Assembly: GCA_046263195.1 (NCBI GenBank)
Contig: JBHELG010000040.1
Span: 4,512-68,511, forward strand
Length of the DNA stretch: 64,000 bases
Source: JBHELG01 sp046263195
Lineage (GTDB): Bacteria; Actinomycetota; Nitriliruptoria; Nitriliruptorales; JAHWKO01
Direction of reading: 5' to 3'
The notes beneath the pieces were generated by a model. The model was not told the origin of the DNA. It saw nothing but the letters and a program-made list of their open reading frames with translations, and ran no database searches. Below, in pieces: positions 1 to 9,386 of the stretch (the first letter of the stretch is position 1; every line of letters starts with the position of its first letter). Made by a program: the position numbers and the translations under genes.

Positions 1-2
1 AG

Positions 3-539
3 ACGGCAGTGCTGTTCGGCGATGGCGCGGGCGCGTGCGTGCTCACGGCCTGCAGCGAGAGCGTCTGGGGCAGCGTCGGGCCCTTCGATCTCGGATCGGA
101 TGGCACCCAGGCCGATGCACTCGTCGTCCCGGCTGGAGGAGCTCGCACGCCCGCCACGCCCGAAACGGTCGCGGCCAACCGTCATGTCCTGCTCATGCGG
201 GGACGCGAGGTGTACCGCCACGCCGTCACCCGTATGAGCGCGTCCGCATCGAGCGTCCTGCAACGCGCGGGGATGGGGGCAGGAGACGTCGACCTGCTCG
301 TGGGGCACCAGGCCAACGCGCGCATCCTCGATGCGGTGGCTCAGCGGCTCGGGATTCGTGACGAGCAGGCCTTCGTCTGTGTCGAGCGCTACGGCAACAC
401 CTCTGCTGCGTCCATCCCCATTGCGCTCGACGAGGCCCGGGCGGCAGGCCGCTTGCAACCCGGTACGCGGGTTTTGTTGACAGCGTTCGGGGCCGGCTTG
501 ACGTGGGGTTCCTGTCTGTTGACCTGGCCTGGCACATGA
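3..539 (+). CDS. fabH: 3-oxoacyl-ACP synthase III (KAS III), C-terminal part
   Basis: Condenses acyl-CoA with malonyl-ACP to start type II fatty-acid synthesis. The gene is cut by the left edge of the window, so the active-site Cys half is missing; 178 codons remain. Visible KAS III landmarks are LFGDGAGA at the start of the fragment, the catalytic-His segment VGHQANARI and the Asn segment YGNTSAASIP, followed by the conserved FGAGLTWG near the end. Its stop TGA overlaps the ATG of fabG (ATGA, 4 bp), so the two are translationally coupled. It heads an operon with fabG, acpP, fabF, a carboxyltransferase, acpS and fabI. Identity is firm; whether the missing half is intact cannot be judged here. 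Confidence 0.95.
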   Translation, partial: TAVLFGDGAGACVLTACSESVWGSVGPFDLGSDGTQADALVVPAGGARTPATPETVAANRHVLLMRGREVYRHAVTRMSASASSVLQRAGMGAGDVDLLVGHQANARILDAVAQRLGIRDEQAFVCVERYGNTSAASIPIALDEARAAGRLQPGTRVLLTAFGAGLTWGSCLLTWPGT

Positions 540-1261
540 GCGACCTCGTCGCCCTCGTCACCGGCGGCAGCGGCGGTATCGGAGCTGCCACCTGCCGTGC
601 GCTGTCCGCCGCCGGCATGGCCGTGCTCGTTGGCTACGGCAGGGCCCACCAGACCGCAGCGGAGGTCGCCCGGTCGTGCGCGGGACCCGCCGAGGCCGTC
701 GCATGCGACGTGACCGCTCCCGACCAGGTGCGGGGAGCGGTCGAACGGGCCGGGGAGTTCGGCCGTCTTCATGTGCTCGTCCACGCGGCAGGCATCGCCG
801 ATGACGACCTCCTACTGCGACTCGAACCGCACCGTTGGGATCGCACCATCGAGGTGAACCTGCGTGGCGCCTACCTCGCCTGTCGGGCGGCGCTGCGCCC
901 GATGCTACGAGCCCGCTGCGGCCGCATCGTGCTCGTCACGTCGGTCGTGGGGCTTCGGGGCAACGCCGGTCAGACGGCATACGGTGCTGCGAAAGCCGGT
1001 CTCATAGGCCTGGCGAAATCTCTCGCTCGCGAGGTCGCCCGTAAGGGCATCACCGTGAACGCGGTGGCGCCTGGCTATGTCGAGACACCCATGACCGCGG
1101 GGATCCCGGACGAGGTGCGTGCCCGCCACGTCGAGGAGTCCCCACTCGGTCGGGCGGTCACGGCCGTGGAAGTCGCAGCAGCCATCCGGTTTCTGACCTC
1201 GGACGAGGCGGCGCCGATCACCGGCGCCGTGCTTCCAGTGGACGGCGGTACCACCATCTGA
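536..1261 (+). CDS. fabG: 3-oxoacyl-ACP reductase (short-chain dehydrogenase)
   Basis: Reduces the 3-ketoacyl-ACP made by the condensing enzymes. From ATG 536 the product is 241 residues, the normal FabG size. The nucleotide-binding TGGSGGIG lies at residues 9-16 and the catalytic Ser136, Tyr149 and Lys153 form the S-Y-x3-K set of the family. The C-terminus ends in the usual VDGGTTI. An upstream in-frame start (503) would lie inside fabH and add an unrelated tail; ATG 536 gives the classical 4-bp overlap and begins right at the Rossmann strand, so I chose it. Confidence 0.95.
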   Translation: MSDLVALVTGGSGGIGAATCRALSAAGMAVLVGYGRAHQTAAEVARSCAGPAEAVACDVTAPDQVRGAVERAGEFGRLHVLVHAAGIADDDLLLRLEPHRWDRTIEVNLRGAYLACRAALRPMLRARCGRIVLVTSVVGLRGNAGQTAYGAAKAGLIGLAKSLAREVARKGITVNAVAPGYVETPMTAGIPDEVRARHVEESPLGRAVTAVEVAAAIRFLTSDEAAPITGAVLPVDGGTTI

Positions 1262-1272
1262 AAGGAGAAGCC

Positions 1273-1518
1273 ATGGACCAGAACATCTACGCCAACGTCG
1301 AGCGCATTCTCACGGGCACCTTCCAGGTACCTGCCGACGAAGTCTCACCGGACGCCACCTTCGAGTCGCTCGAACTCGACTCGCTCGACCTCGTCGAACT
1401 CACGCTCGCGGTCGAGGAGGAGCTCGGCGTGAAGATCGAGGACGAGGAGATGGAGCAGATCCGTACCGTGCGGGACTCGGTGGACCTCATCGCAGCGAAG
1501 TCCGGGGTCTCGGCGTGA
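1273..1518 (+). CDS. acpP: Acyl carrier protein
   Basis: Small acidic carrier (81 residues) that holds the growing acyl chain on a phosphopantetheine arm. The attachment site is Ser37 in the motif ELDSLDLVE, and the rest is rich in Asp/Glu as expected. A good ribosome binding site (AAAGGAG) stands 5-6 nt before ATG 1273. Its stop overlaps the GTG start of fabF by 4 bp (GTGA). The arm would be added by the AcpS encoded three genes downstream. Confidence 0.97.
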   Translation: MDQNIYANVERILTGTFQVPADEVSPDATFESLELDSLDLVELTLAVEEELGVKIEDEEMEQIRTVRDSVDLIAAKSGVSA

Positions 1519-2750
1519 GGGACGGGATCGTCGTCACCGGCGTCGGGCTCGTGACGCCGGCTGGGCGCGGCACCCAGGAGTCGTGGGCGGGGGTGCTCGC
1601 AGGTCAACCCGCGGCGGGGCCCGATCCCGAACTGGAGGCTGCCGGGATTCCGGTCACGATCTCGTGTCGGGTTCCCGCCTTCGACGCCGACGCCGAGCTT
1701 GGCCGGGGCGCCTCGAGGCGCCTCGACCGTTACGTCCACCTCGCGCTCCTGGCGGGACGTGAGGCGGTCGATTCGGCCGGGCTGAAGCTCGGCCCCGAGG
1801 CCGACCCTGAGCTGACCGGGCGAGTCGGCGTCGTGCTGGGCTGCGGCATCGGAGGGGTGATCTCCTGGGAGGAGCAGCATGCGAGCTTCCTCCAGCGCGG
1901 ACGGGTCAGCCCACTGCTCATCCCGAAGATGCTGTCGAACATGGCTCCGGGCCAGCTCGCCATCGAGTTCGGCACACGCGGCCCCAACTTCGCGGTGAAC
2001 ACCGCCTGCGCCGCGGGAGCAACCGCTCTTCACGTCGCACGCGATTTACTGCGCTCAGGTACCGCCGACATCATGCTCGCGGGCGGGATCGAAGCCGGAA
2101 TCACGCCCCTGTCGGCTGCGGCGTTCGCCCAGATGGGCGCGCTGTCCCGCCGCAACGACCGCACCGCTTCCCGGCCCTTCGACGCGGAGCGTGACGGCTT
2201 CGTGCTGGGAGAAGGGGCTGGGGTGCTCGTACTGGAGCGTGCTGCAGACGCGCACGCACGGGCGGCTGTGCCGCTCGCCGTCTTCGCCGGCGCAGGCTCC
2301 TCCGCTGACGCCCACCATCAGACCGCCCCGCCTGAAGATGGCGCGGGAGCGGTGCTTGCGATGGCCCGGGCTCTCGCCGACGCGGGTCTCGAGCCTGGCG
2401 ACGTCGACCACGTGAACGCTCACGGCACCTCCACTCCTCTCAACGACCGCGCCGAGGCGCTGGCGGTGCGCAAGGTGTTCGGGTCGGCGGCAGATCGGCT
2501 CACGGTTGCCTCCACGAAGGGTGTGACCGGGCACCTGCTCGGCGCAGCGGGCGGGGTCGAGGCCGCCTTCGCGGTGCTCGCCATCCGTGAAGGAGTCGTG
2601 CCTCCGACGGCGAACCTCACCCGCCTGGACGAGGCGGTGGACCTCGACGTCGTCCAGGGCAAGGCGCGCCGCCAGCAGATACAGGTGGCGCTCAGCAACT
2701 CGTTCGGTTTCGGCGGACAGAACGAGGCGCTGCTCTTCGCCGCCGCCTGA
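1515..2750 (+). CDS. fabF: 3-oxoacyl-ACP synthase II (elongating condensing enzyme)
   Basis: Elongates acyl-ACP with malonyl-ACP. The 411-residue product has the full KAS I/II fold with the Cys-His-His triad: Cys165 in NTACAAGA, His in VNAHGTSTPLND and His in KGVTGHLLGAAGG, then the C-terminal NSFGFGGQNEALL. The GTG start at 1515 overlaps the acpP stop by 4 bp, indicating coupled translation with the carrier protein. Together with fabH and fabG it makes a near-complete elongation module; no fabD or fabZ is present in the visible part of the operon. Confidence 0.96.
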   Translation: MRDGIVVTGVGLVTPAGRGTQESWAGVLAGQPAAGPDPELEAAGIPVTISCRVPAFDADAELGRGASRRLDRYVHLALLAGREAVDSAGLKLGPEADPELTGRVGVVLGCGIGGVISWEEQHASFLQRGRVSPLLIPKMLSNMAPGQLAIEFGTRGPNFAVNTACAAGATALHVARDLLRSGTADIMLAGGIEAGITPLSAAAFAQMGALSRRNDRTASRPFDAERDGFVLGEGAGVLVLERAADAHARAAVPLAVFAGAGSSADAHHQTAPPEDGAGAVLAMARALADAGLEPGDVDHVNAHGTSTPLNDRAEALAVRKVFGSAADRLTVASTKGVTGHLLGAAGGVEAAFAVLAIREGVVPPTANLTRLDEAVDLDVVQGKARRQQIQVALSNSFGFGGQNEALLFAAA

Positions 2751-2775
2751 GTCGTAGCAAAGCTGGGAGCTGGCC

Positions 2776-4257
2776 GTGTCGAACCCGATCACCGCAGAGA
2801 TACCCGGCGTGAACCCGACAGACCTGCGACCGGGGGACGGGGCTCGGGCCCGCATCGACCTGCTCGTGGACTCCGACAGCTTCCTCGAGCTCGGCTCCGC
2901 TCGTCATCACCGGGCGACCGGCTTCGGCCTCGAACAGCGCCACCCCGAGGGAGACGGAGTCGTTTCAGGTACCGCGACAATCGGGGGTCGCGCCGCTTAC
3001 GTCTATGCGCAGGATCGCGGCGTCCTTGGTGGCTCCCTCGGAGAGGCTCACGCGGACAAGATCGCACGCACCATTGCCACCGCAGCCCGGAGCGGCGCCC
3101 CCGTGATAGGCGTTCACGACTCCGGTGGTGCCCGTATCCAGGAGGGGGTTGCTGCCCTCGACGGCTACGGCCAGGTGTTCCACGCAAATGTCCGCGCCTC
3201 CGGACGGGTTCCCCAGATCGCGCTCGTCCTCGGGCCATGCGCGGGCGGGGCCGTGTATTCGCCGGCGCTCATGGACTTCGTGGTCATGCGCCAGGATGCG
3301 TACATGTTCCTCACCGGACCCCGGGTCGTGAAGGCGGTCACGTACGAGGACGTTGACGCCCTCACTCTCGGGGGGCCGGTCGTCCATGCCGAACGGAGCG
3401 GCTGCGCCCATTTCGTGGCTGATGACGACGTTGCGGCTTTTGCACTCGTACGGGAGCTGCTGTCCTACCTCCCCAGCTCCTGTCACGAGCCGCCACCGTC
3501 GCTGCCAGCCGAGGACCCCGCGGAGGTCAGACTCGATGCAGTCGTGCCGTCCGATCGCCGCCAGCCCTACGACGTGCGGGAAGTCGTGCGTGGCCTCGTC
3601 GACGCCGGTCGATTCCTAGAGGTGCAGGAGGGCTGGGCGCGCAGTCTCGTCGTCGGCTTCGCCCGCCTCGATGGTCATACCGTGGGGATCGTCGCCAACC
3701 AGGCCTCCTGGCTCGCAGGCTGCCTCGACCTCCAAGCGAGCGAGAAGGGCGCCCGCTTCGTACGCTTCTGCGACGCCTTCGGGGTGCCGATCGTCGTGCT
3801 CGTCGACGTTCCCGGCTTCCTGCCGGGCACCGCTCAGGAGTCCGGCGGGATCATCCGCAAAGGCGCGAAGTTGCTCCACGCCTTTGCGTCCGCAACGGTC
3901 CCAAGGGTCACAGTCGTGCTGCGCAAAGCCTTCGGTGGCGCCTACATCGTGATGAACTCACGCGCGCTCGGCGCAGACGCCGTCCTCGCCTGGCCGGGCT
4001 GCGAGCTGGCGGTCATGGGAGCGGAGGGTGCCGTGGACGTCATCTTTCGCCGTCAAGTGGAGAAGGACCCGTCGACCCGGGAGCAACTCGCGGAGCGCTA
4101 CCGGGACGGTGCCATGGACGTCGTCCTAGCCGCTCAGAGGGGCAGCGTCGACGAGATCATCGCACCCGACGAGACCCGTCCCGCCCTCGTCGCACTCCTG
4201 CGCGGGCTGCGGGGCACGCGCCGGCCCGGCTTCGTCCACGACAACCTGCCACAGTAA
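2776..4257 (+). CDS. Acyl-CoA (acetyl/propionyl) carboxylase carboxyltransferase, beta subunit
   Basis: Transfers CO2 from carboxybiotin to an acyl-CoA. The 493-residue protein has both crotonase-type halves typical of the actinobacterial AccD/PccB family: the N-terminal half carries HDSGGARIQEG and GPCAGGAVYSP, the C-terminal half FLPGTAQESGGIIRKG and KAFGGAYIVMNS, the glycine pairs that form the two oxyanion holes. Its place in a FASII operon between fabF and acpS suggests malonyl-CoA supply, but substrate preference (acetyl versus propionyl) cannot be read with certainty. The biotin carboxylase/BCCP partner is not in the window. Start GTG at 2776, 25 nt after fabF, with GGGAG about 10 nt upstream. 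Confidence 0.9.
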   Translation: MSNPITAEIPGVNPTDLRPGDGARARIDLLVDSDSFLELGSARHHRATGFGLEQRHPEGDGVVSGTATIGGRAAYVYAQDRGVLGGSLGEAHADKIARTIATAARSGAPVIGVHDSGGARIQEGVAALDGYGQVFHANVRASGRVPQIALVLGPCAGGAVYSPALMDFVVMRQDAYMFLTGPRVVKAVTYEDVDALTLGGPVVHAERSGCAHFVADDDVAAFALVRELLSYLPSSCHEPPPSLPAEDPAEVRLDAVVPSDRRQPYDVREVVRGLVDAGRFLEVQEGWARSLVVGFARLDGHTVGIVANQASWLAGCLDLQASEKGARFVRFCDAFGVPIVVLVDVPGFLPGTAQESGGIIRKGAKLLHAFASATVPRVTVVLRKAFGGAYIVMNSRALGADAVLAWPGCELAVMGAEGAVDVIFRRQVEKDPSTREQLAERYRDGAMDVVLAAQRGSVDEIIAPDETRPALVALLRGLRGTRRPGFVHDNLPQ

Positions 4258-4261
4258 TGCC

Positions 4262-4612
4262 ATGAGAGCCGGAGTCGATGTCGTGGCGGTGGAGCGGGTC
4301 TCTGCCCTCCTCGCCCGCCGACGGGGCTTCCTGGAACGCGTCTTCACCGACAGGGAGGTCGCCGACAGCCTCAGAGGGGGCGTGTCCCTGTCTTCGTCGA
4401 CGGCGGCAGCTCGGCTCGCGGCACGTTTCGCCGCGAAGGAGGCGGCGCGCAAAGCCCTCGACACCGCGCTCGGCTGGCGTGAGGTCGAGGTGCGCACGTC
4501 AGGCGACGGGGCTCCGGTCCTGTGGGTACGAGGGGCGCCGGCCCCCGCCAGCCTCTCGCTTGCCCATGACGGCGGCATCGCCGTGGCGTTCGTCGTGAAC
4601 CAGGAGGGCTGA
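4262..4612 (+). CDS. acpS: Holo-ACP synthase (4'-phosphopantetheinyl transferase)
   Basis: Moves phosphopantetheine from CoA to the ACP serine. At 116 residues it has the AcpS size and both family motifs: the Mg-binding GVDVVAVERV at the N-terminus and FAAKEAARKAL in the middle, followed by LSLAHDGGIAVAFV. It starts four bases after the carboxyltransferase stop and is followed by fabI after another four bases, so it is a typical operon member acting on the acpP product upstream. Confidence 0.93.
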   Translation: MRAGVDVVAVERVSALLARRRGFLERVFTDREVADSLRGGVSLSSSTAAARLAARFAAKEAARKALDTALGWREVEVRTSGDGAPVLWVRGAPAPASLSLAHDGGIAVAFVVNQEG

Positions 4613-4616
4613 ACGC

Positions 4617-5399
4617 GTGCTGCTCGAAGGCAAGCGCCTGCTCGTGACCGGGGTGTTCGATCCCCGTTCAATCGCCTTCCACGTGGCCCGTCTTGCCCAG
4701 GAACAGGGAGCCCAGGTGGTCCTCACCGGCTTCGGCAAGGCACGGCGGACCACCGAGCGCTCGGCGCAGCGCCTGCCGTACCCCCCGGACGTGCTCGAGC
4801 TCGACGTCACGGAGCCGAGCCATATCGCGGCCGTCGCGAAGGAACTTGATGCCCGCTGGGGTGTGCTCGACGGGTTGGTCCATGCGGTCGCCTACGCCCC
4901 GTCCTCCTGCCTTGGAGGCGGGTTCCTTCGTGCCCCTTGGCAGGATGTCGCCACGGTTTTTCACGTGTCCACGTACTCCCTGGCTGCGCTCAGCGCCGGG
5001 CTCGCGCCACTGCTGCGGTCTCGGGGGGGCGGCGCGATAGTCGGGCTGGACTTCGATGCCAGCGTGGCCTGGCCCTCCTACGACTGGATGGGGGTCGCGA
5101 AGGCCGGACTCGAGTCCTGCGCGCGTTACCTCGCTCGTGATCTTGGGCCTGACGGGGTGAGGGTCAACCTCGTCGCTGCGGGCCCGCTCCACACCTTGTC
5201 GGCCCGTGGCATCGACGGTTTCGAGCGTTTCGAGGAAGTGTGGGCCGCCCGGGCGCCGCTCGGGTGGGACGCACGCGACCCTCAGCCCGTGGCACGGGCG
5301 GTGTGCATGCTCCTGTCGGACTGGGCGAAAGGGATCAGCGGCGAGGTCGTTCATGTGGACGGCGGGGCGCACGCCATGGGGGCCAGCATCAGAGGCTGA
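4617..5399 (+). CDS. fabI: Enoyl-ACP reductase, InhA-like (NADH)
   Basis: Catalyses the last reduction of the elongation cycle. The 260-residue protein lacks the ordinary SDR glycine motif and instead has TGVFDPRSIAFHVARLAQ, close to mycobacterial InhA. The catalytic residues are Tyr155, Met158 and Lys162 (Y-x2-M-x3-K in SYDWMGVAK). A VGLDFDASVAWPSY stretch aligns with the InhA segment bearing Phe149, placing the equivalent at Phe146, and AAGPLHTLSARGI is the usual FabI substrate loop. Starts at GTG 4617 just after acpS. The InhA resemblance is from memory of the family, not an alignment. Confidence 0.93.
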   Translation: MLLEGKRLLVTGVFDPRSIAFHVARLAQEQGAQVVLTGFGKARRTTERSAQRLPYPPDVLELDVTEPSHIAAVAKELDARWGVLDGLVHAVAYAPSSCLGGGFLRAPWQDVATVFHVSTYSLAALSAGLAPLLRSRGGGAIVGLDFDASVAWPSYDWMGVAKAGLESCARYLARDLGPDGVRVNLVAAGPLHTLSARGIDGFERFEEVWAARAPLGWDARDPQPVARAVCMLLSDWAKGISGEVVHVDGGAHAMGASIRG

Positions 5400-5405
5400 T
5401 GGGCA

Positions 5406-5990
5406 GTGGGATTCTCGCGTGAGCAGCTCGAGGCGGCTCGCGACCGTACGGTGCCTGACCTCGTCGGCCCGGACCTCAGGCTGCTGTTCATCGGGATCAA
5501 CCCCGGCCTGTGGACGGCTGCGGCAGGCGCCCATTTCGCACACCCGGGCAACCGCTTCTACAAAGCCCTCCATGCCGCGGGCATCATCCTGCCCGAATCC
5601 CTCGACGTCAGTGAGGGCTTCACTGAGGTCGCCGTGGCGGCCCTGCTCGACCGTGGCCTCGGGATCACGAACCTCGTTGACCGAGCCACTGCCCGAGCCG
5701 ACGAGTTGACGACCGACGAGCTGCGGGAGGGCGCACGTCGCCTCGTCGAGAAGGTGGGCAGATGGCGACCGAAGGTGGCGGCGGTCGTGGGCATCACCGC
5801 CTACCGCACGGCCTTCGGTCGGGGGGATGCAGCCGTGGGCCGCCAGGAGGAGGACCTGGCCGGCGCTGAGCTGTGGGCGCTACCCAACCCGAGCGGGCTG
5901 AACGCCCACTACCGACTGATCGACCTCGCCCGCCTCTACCGCGAGGCGGCGGCCGCCGCTGGCGTCGAGCTCGGCCCCATGCGACGCTGA
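5406..5990 (+). CDS. mug: Mismatch-specific uracil/thymine-DNA glycosylase (Mug family)
   Basis: Removes uracil or thymine mispaired with guanine. The 194-residue protein shows the two Mug family motifs, GINPG (LLFIGINPGLWTAAAG) around residues 27-40 and NPSGLNAHY near residue 160, plus the FYKAL segment. The start is a GTG at 5406, six bases after fabI, so it may be transcribed with the fatty-acid operon although the functions are unrelated. It is the last gene before a convergent minus-strand block, so the operon should end near 5990. Confidence 0.88.
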   Translation: MGFSREQLEAARDRTVPDLVGPDLRLLFIGINPGLWTAAAGAHFAHPGNRFYKALHAAGIILPESLDVSEGFTEVAVAALLDRGLGITNLVDRATARADELTTDELREGARRLVEKVGRWRPKVAAVVGITAYRTAFGRGDAAVGRQEEDLAGAELWALPNPSGLNAHYRLIDLARLYREAAAAAGVELGPMRR

Positions 5991-5991
5991 C

Positions 5992-6441
5992 TCAGGCGCC
6001 GAATCCGGGGAGTCCGGGTGGCTCCTGGCGCACGGTGTCTACCGCGTGCTGGAGCGGATGCAGAAACGGGAACGCCTCGGGATCGAGCGGTTCGGACTCG
6101 CTGAACTCCCCGATCTGGCTGTCCTCGAAGGGGGCTGCCGTCACGTGTGGAGGATGCCTGCGGGCGCCATAGACGACGAGCAGGACGTCTCCCCCGCCGA
6201 CGAGCTCGGCCTCGGCGAGAAAGCCGTAGGCCGGGGTCGACGTCGCCAGGATCTCTTCGCGCGCGAGGGTGCTCATCAAGGCGAAGCGAGCATGGTCGTC
6301 GTCTGGCCAGTCAGGGATTCGGATGAGCCGGGTCGAGTGTGGGCCTGGCAGGACGACGACCACAGGCAGTGGCCGCGGCTCGTGCGTGATGAGGTCGCGC
6401 GCCGCTTCCCGGCAGACGAACGCCAGCTCCTCGAATTGCAC
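5992..6441 (-). CDS. Hypothetical protein downstream of ilvD
   Basis: A 149-residue protein I do not recognise. I place its start at GTG 6441, three bases past the ilvD stop, because GGGA precedes it at a suitable distance and because residues before this point would overlap ilvD. It is soluble-looking, with FEELAFVCREAARDLI at the N-terminus, a central VVVVLPGPHSTRLIRIPDWP strand and a second strand VLLVVYGARR. No signal peptide or membrane segment is visible. It is convergent with mug, one base apart. Probably co-transcribed with ilvD. Confidence 0.6.
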   Translation of the reverse strand: MQFEELAFVCREAARDLITHEPRPLPVVVVLPGPHSTRLIRIPDWPDDDHARFALMSTLAREEILATSTPAYGFLAEAELVGGGDVLLVVYGARRHPPHVTAAPFEDSQIGEFSESEPLDPEAFPFLHPLQHAVDTVRQEPPGLPGFGA

Positions 6442-6443
6442 CG

Positions 6444-8126
6444 CTATCCCGAAGTCGTTGCCCCGTCCGCGGCCGACCCCACCGTACGCGCGTACTTGGC
6501 GAGCACGCCGCGGGTGTAGCGAGGCGCGGGCGGCGTCCATCCCCTGCGGCGGCTGTGCAGCACCTCCGGGTCGACAAGCACGTCGATGCGACGGCTCGGT
6601 ACGTCGATGACAACGCGGTCGCCGTCCTCCAGGAACGCGATCGGGCCCTCGTGGGCGGCCTCGGGGGCCACATGTCCGATGCAGAAGCCGCGCGTGCCGC
6701 CGCTGAAGCGCCCGTCGGTGACGAGTGCCACGCTCGACCCGAGCCCCGCCCCCTTGACCGCGGCGGTGACCGCCAGCATCTCGCGCATTCCCGGACCACC
6801 GGTCGGGCCCTCCCAGCGGATGACGATCACCTCGCCGTCTCGGATTCGGTCGGTGAGCACCGCTTCAAGCGCATCGGACTCGTCGTCGAACACGCGAGCG
6901 GGACCGTCGAAGTGAAGCTGGTCGGAAGCCAGGCCGGCGATCTTCACCACCGCTCCGTCAGGCGCCAGGGAGCCCCGTAGGATCGCGATGCCGCCATCGG
7001 CGTGGATGGGTGCCGACAGCGGACGGATGACGTCCCCGTCCGCGCTGGGCGGGTCGAGCTCGGCAAGGTTCTCCTCCAGAGTTCTGCCGGTCACCGTCAG
7101 CGCGTCCCCGTGCAGTAGGCCGGCCTCGAGCAGCTCGCGCATGACGACCGGTACCCCGCCCACCCGGTCGAGGTCGTTCATGTGATAGCGCCCGGCGGGC
7201 TTCGTGTCAGCGAAGTGGGGCACCCGCCGCCCGATGCGATCGAAGTCGTCGAGGTGGAGATCGACGCCGGCTTCGCGGGCGATCGCAAGCAGGTGAAGCA
7301 CGGCATTGGTCGACCCTCCGACCGCCATGACGACGCTGATGGCGTTCTCGAGCGCCTGCCGCGTGATGACGTCGCGTGGTGCGATGCCGGCTTCGAGCAG
7401 GCGCAGGACGGCCTCGCCGGAGTGTCGGGCGAAGTCGTCACGGCGAGGATCTGTGGCGGGGGGCGAGGACGAGCCAGGCAGTGCCATGCCGAGCGCCTCG
7501 ATGGCCGAGGCCATGGTGTTCGCGGTGAACATGCCGGCGCACGCGCCCTCGCCCGGGCACGCATTGCGCTCGATGGCGCTCAGCTCCTCCGCGCTGAGGT
7601 TCCCCCGAGCATGAGCCCCGACCGCCTCGAACACGTCCACGATGTTGAGGTCCTGACCATCGAGCCAACCCGGAAGGATCGAGCCGCCGTAGAGGAACAC
7701 GGACGGGATGTTGAGACGCGCGGCGGCCATGACCATGCCGGGCAGGGACTTGTCGCACCCGGCGAAAGTGACGATCCCGTCGAGCCGTTCGGCGTGCACG
7801 ACGAGCTCGACCGAATCTGCGATCACCTCCCGGGATACGAGCGATGCGCGCATCCCCTCGTGACCCATCGATATCCCGTCGCTGACCGCGATGGTGACGA
7901 ACTCGAGGGGAAAGCCGCCGGCCTCCTTCACTCCGAGCTTCGCCTGCTTCGCCAGCCGGTCTAGAGGGAGATTGCAGGGCGTGACTTCATTCCACGACGA
8001 AGCGATCCCAACCTGAGGTTTCGTGAAGTCCTCGTCGGTCATGCCGACCGCCCTGAGCATTGCGCGGGCGGGGGCGCGCTCAAAGCCCTCGGTCACCTCG
8101 CGGCTGCGGTGACGTGGATCAGCCAT
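6444..8126 (-). CDS. ilvD: Dihydroxy-acid dehydratase
   Basis: Dehydrates 2,3-dihydroxy acids to the 2-keto acids of valine, leucine and isoleucine. The 560-residue length and motifs match Ilv[14 protein letters not shown] early, [16 protein letters not shown] with an iron-sulfur cysteine, [17 protein letters not shown] with a second cysteine, and [21 protein letters not shown] near the end (the catalytic serine loop). Starts with ATG 8126. No other ilv or leu gene lies nearby, so it is a stand-alone member of the pathway with one trailing hypothetical gene. Confidence 0.96.
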   Translation of the reverse strand: MADPRHRSREVTEGFERAPARAMLRAVGMTDEDFTKPQVGIASSWNEVTPCNLPLDRLAKQAKLGVKEAGGFPLEFVTIAVSDGISMGHEGMRASLVSREVIADSVELVVHAERLDGIVTFAGCDKSLPGMVMAAARLNIPSVFLYGGSILPGWLDGQDLNIVDVFEAVGAHARGNLSAEELSAIERNACPGEGACAGMFTANTMASAIEALGMALPGSSSPPATDPRRDDFARHSGEAVLRLLEAGIAPRDVITRQALENAISVVMAVGGSTNAVLHLLAIAREAGVDLHLDDFDRIGRRVPHFADTKPAGRYHMNDLDRVGGVPVVMRELLEAGLLHGDALTVTGRTLEENLAELDPPSADGDVIRPLSAPIHADGGIAILRGSLAPDGAVVKIAGLASDQLHFDGPARVFDDESDALEAVLTDRIRDGEVIVIRWEGPTGGPGMREMLAVTAAVKGAGLGSSVALVTDGRFSGGTRGFCIGHVAPEAAHEGPIAFLEDGDRVVIDVPSRRIDVLVDPEVLHSRRRGWTPPAPRYTRGVLAKYARTVGSAADGATTSG

Positions 8127-8233
8127 CGTGACTCCTGACCTCGAGGGTGGGACAGGTTAGTCGCCGCCCTGCAGTTCGCGTCCAGGCCTCGACGAGTGCT
8201 CACCTGCAAGGGGCTGTCCCCGTCGGGCCAAAC

Positions 8234-9386
8234 TCAACGGCCCCTCGGCGGATCGCGCCCGGTGAACAAGCCGCCCTGACCATCCCGTTCGGTCTTGTCG
8301 CGGTGGTGGGGGCGGCAGCGGGCTTCGAGCTTGTGGTAGGAGGTGGGCCCGCGGTGCGCGAGGGGGTCCTCGTGGTCCCATTCCAGGCCGTGCCGGCGTC
8401 CACAGCCCTCCTCCATACAGGTGGCGCCGTCGAGGTCGGGCGGTCGCCCCAGCTCCAGGGCGGTGCGCACTTCGGCGGGGATGTGGCGGCCGAAGTGCTT
8501 CACCTTCGTGATTTCACATCCATCGATCAGCACGCCTTTGAGGAAGGCGTCGGAGGCGATGCGCCGGACAACGTTGACCGGTAGCGGGGCGACTCCGGGA
8601 TATGGCAGCGCTCGCCATCCTCGGCCTGCCCGCGGCGCAGGGCATCGAGGTCGACCACGACCACAACATCCGCCCGCGAGTGGCGGCAACTGCCCTGCCC
8701 AGACAGCAGTGACACGAGGGCATCGGCGGCATACGCCGCTCGGGCCTCCCGGCCTCCCTGCTGCCAGGCGTTGCGGTATGCGCGGTCGGTGAGGGCGTCG
8801 ATGCGGTTGACCAGAGGGGTGCCGACCTCGGGTGGCAGGCGGAAGCGCCCCGCCACCATGCCCTCGTCGTCCACCCAATGGTGGAACTCCCGGGCCCGGT
8901 GCTGACGCTCGTGCAGGGCCTCGCGGTCGACCTCTGCGTTGAGACGTACCCGCCGGACCTGGTCCTTCAGACTGCGCCAGTCAGCCTGCTCGGCCACCTC
9001 CAACAGGTCGCCCTCGGCGGAGGGTCGACCGCCGCGGCCTTGGCCACCTCAGCGGCCTGGGCCTGTGAGATGCGCCCCGCCGCAAACGCCTCCCGAGTGG
9101 CGGCAAGCCCCTCGATGGCCTCGGCCGTCTCGATCAGCTCGCCGGCCTGCTGGGGCTGGTGCCCAACATCCTGGCCAGCCACTGCGCCCCCGACGCATGC
9201 CCCCCGGGCCCGATAGGTGCCGCACTCTTCCACCCTCATAGCTGCCCTGACAGGGGTTGCGGCGCACACCTTCTCCTGAGCCAGAGTCTCGACCAGCTCC
9301 AGCGCCTCCGACCCCGACAGGCCCCCGGGATCGCAGTCCGCCAGCGCCCGCCGCAGCTCCCGGGCCGTGTTAGCAGTCCTCATCAC
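8234..9386 (-). pseudogene. DUF222/HNH endonuclease (13E12-repeat type), frameshifted
   Basis: The reading frame of this family can be followed from ATG 9386 to 8234 only by changing frame four times. Frame changes sit near 9200-9205 (a run of six C on +), near 9146-9158, near 9019-9024 and near 8592-8601. The restored product has the DUF222 order: N-terminal helix region, WLARMLGTSPS, EAFAAGRISQAQAAEVAKAA, GDLLEVAEQADWRSLKDQ, then the VNVVRRIASDAFLKGVLIDG segment and an HNH-like C-terminus with CMEEGCGRRHGLEWDHEDPLA and RCRPHHRDKT. These proteins are multicopy in actinobacteria and often decay. With four separate shifts, assembly error is unlikely to explain all of them. Confidence 0.85.

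Noticed and set aside
2965..3486. 173-codon minus-strand frame in the carboxyltransferase gene
   Set aside because: Antisense shadow of a well supported gene.
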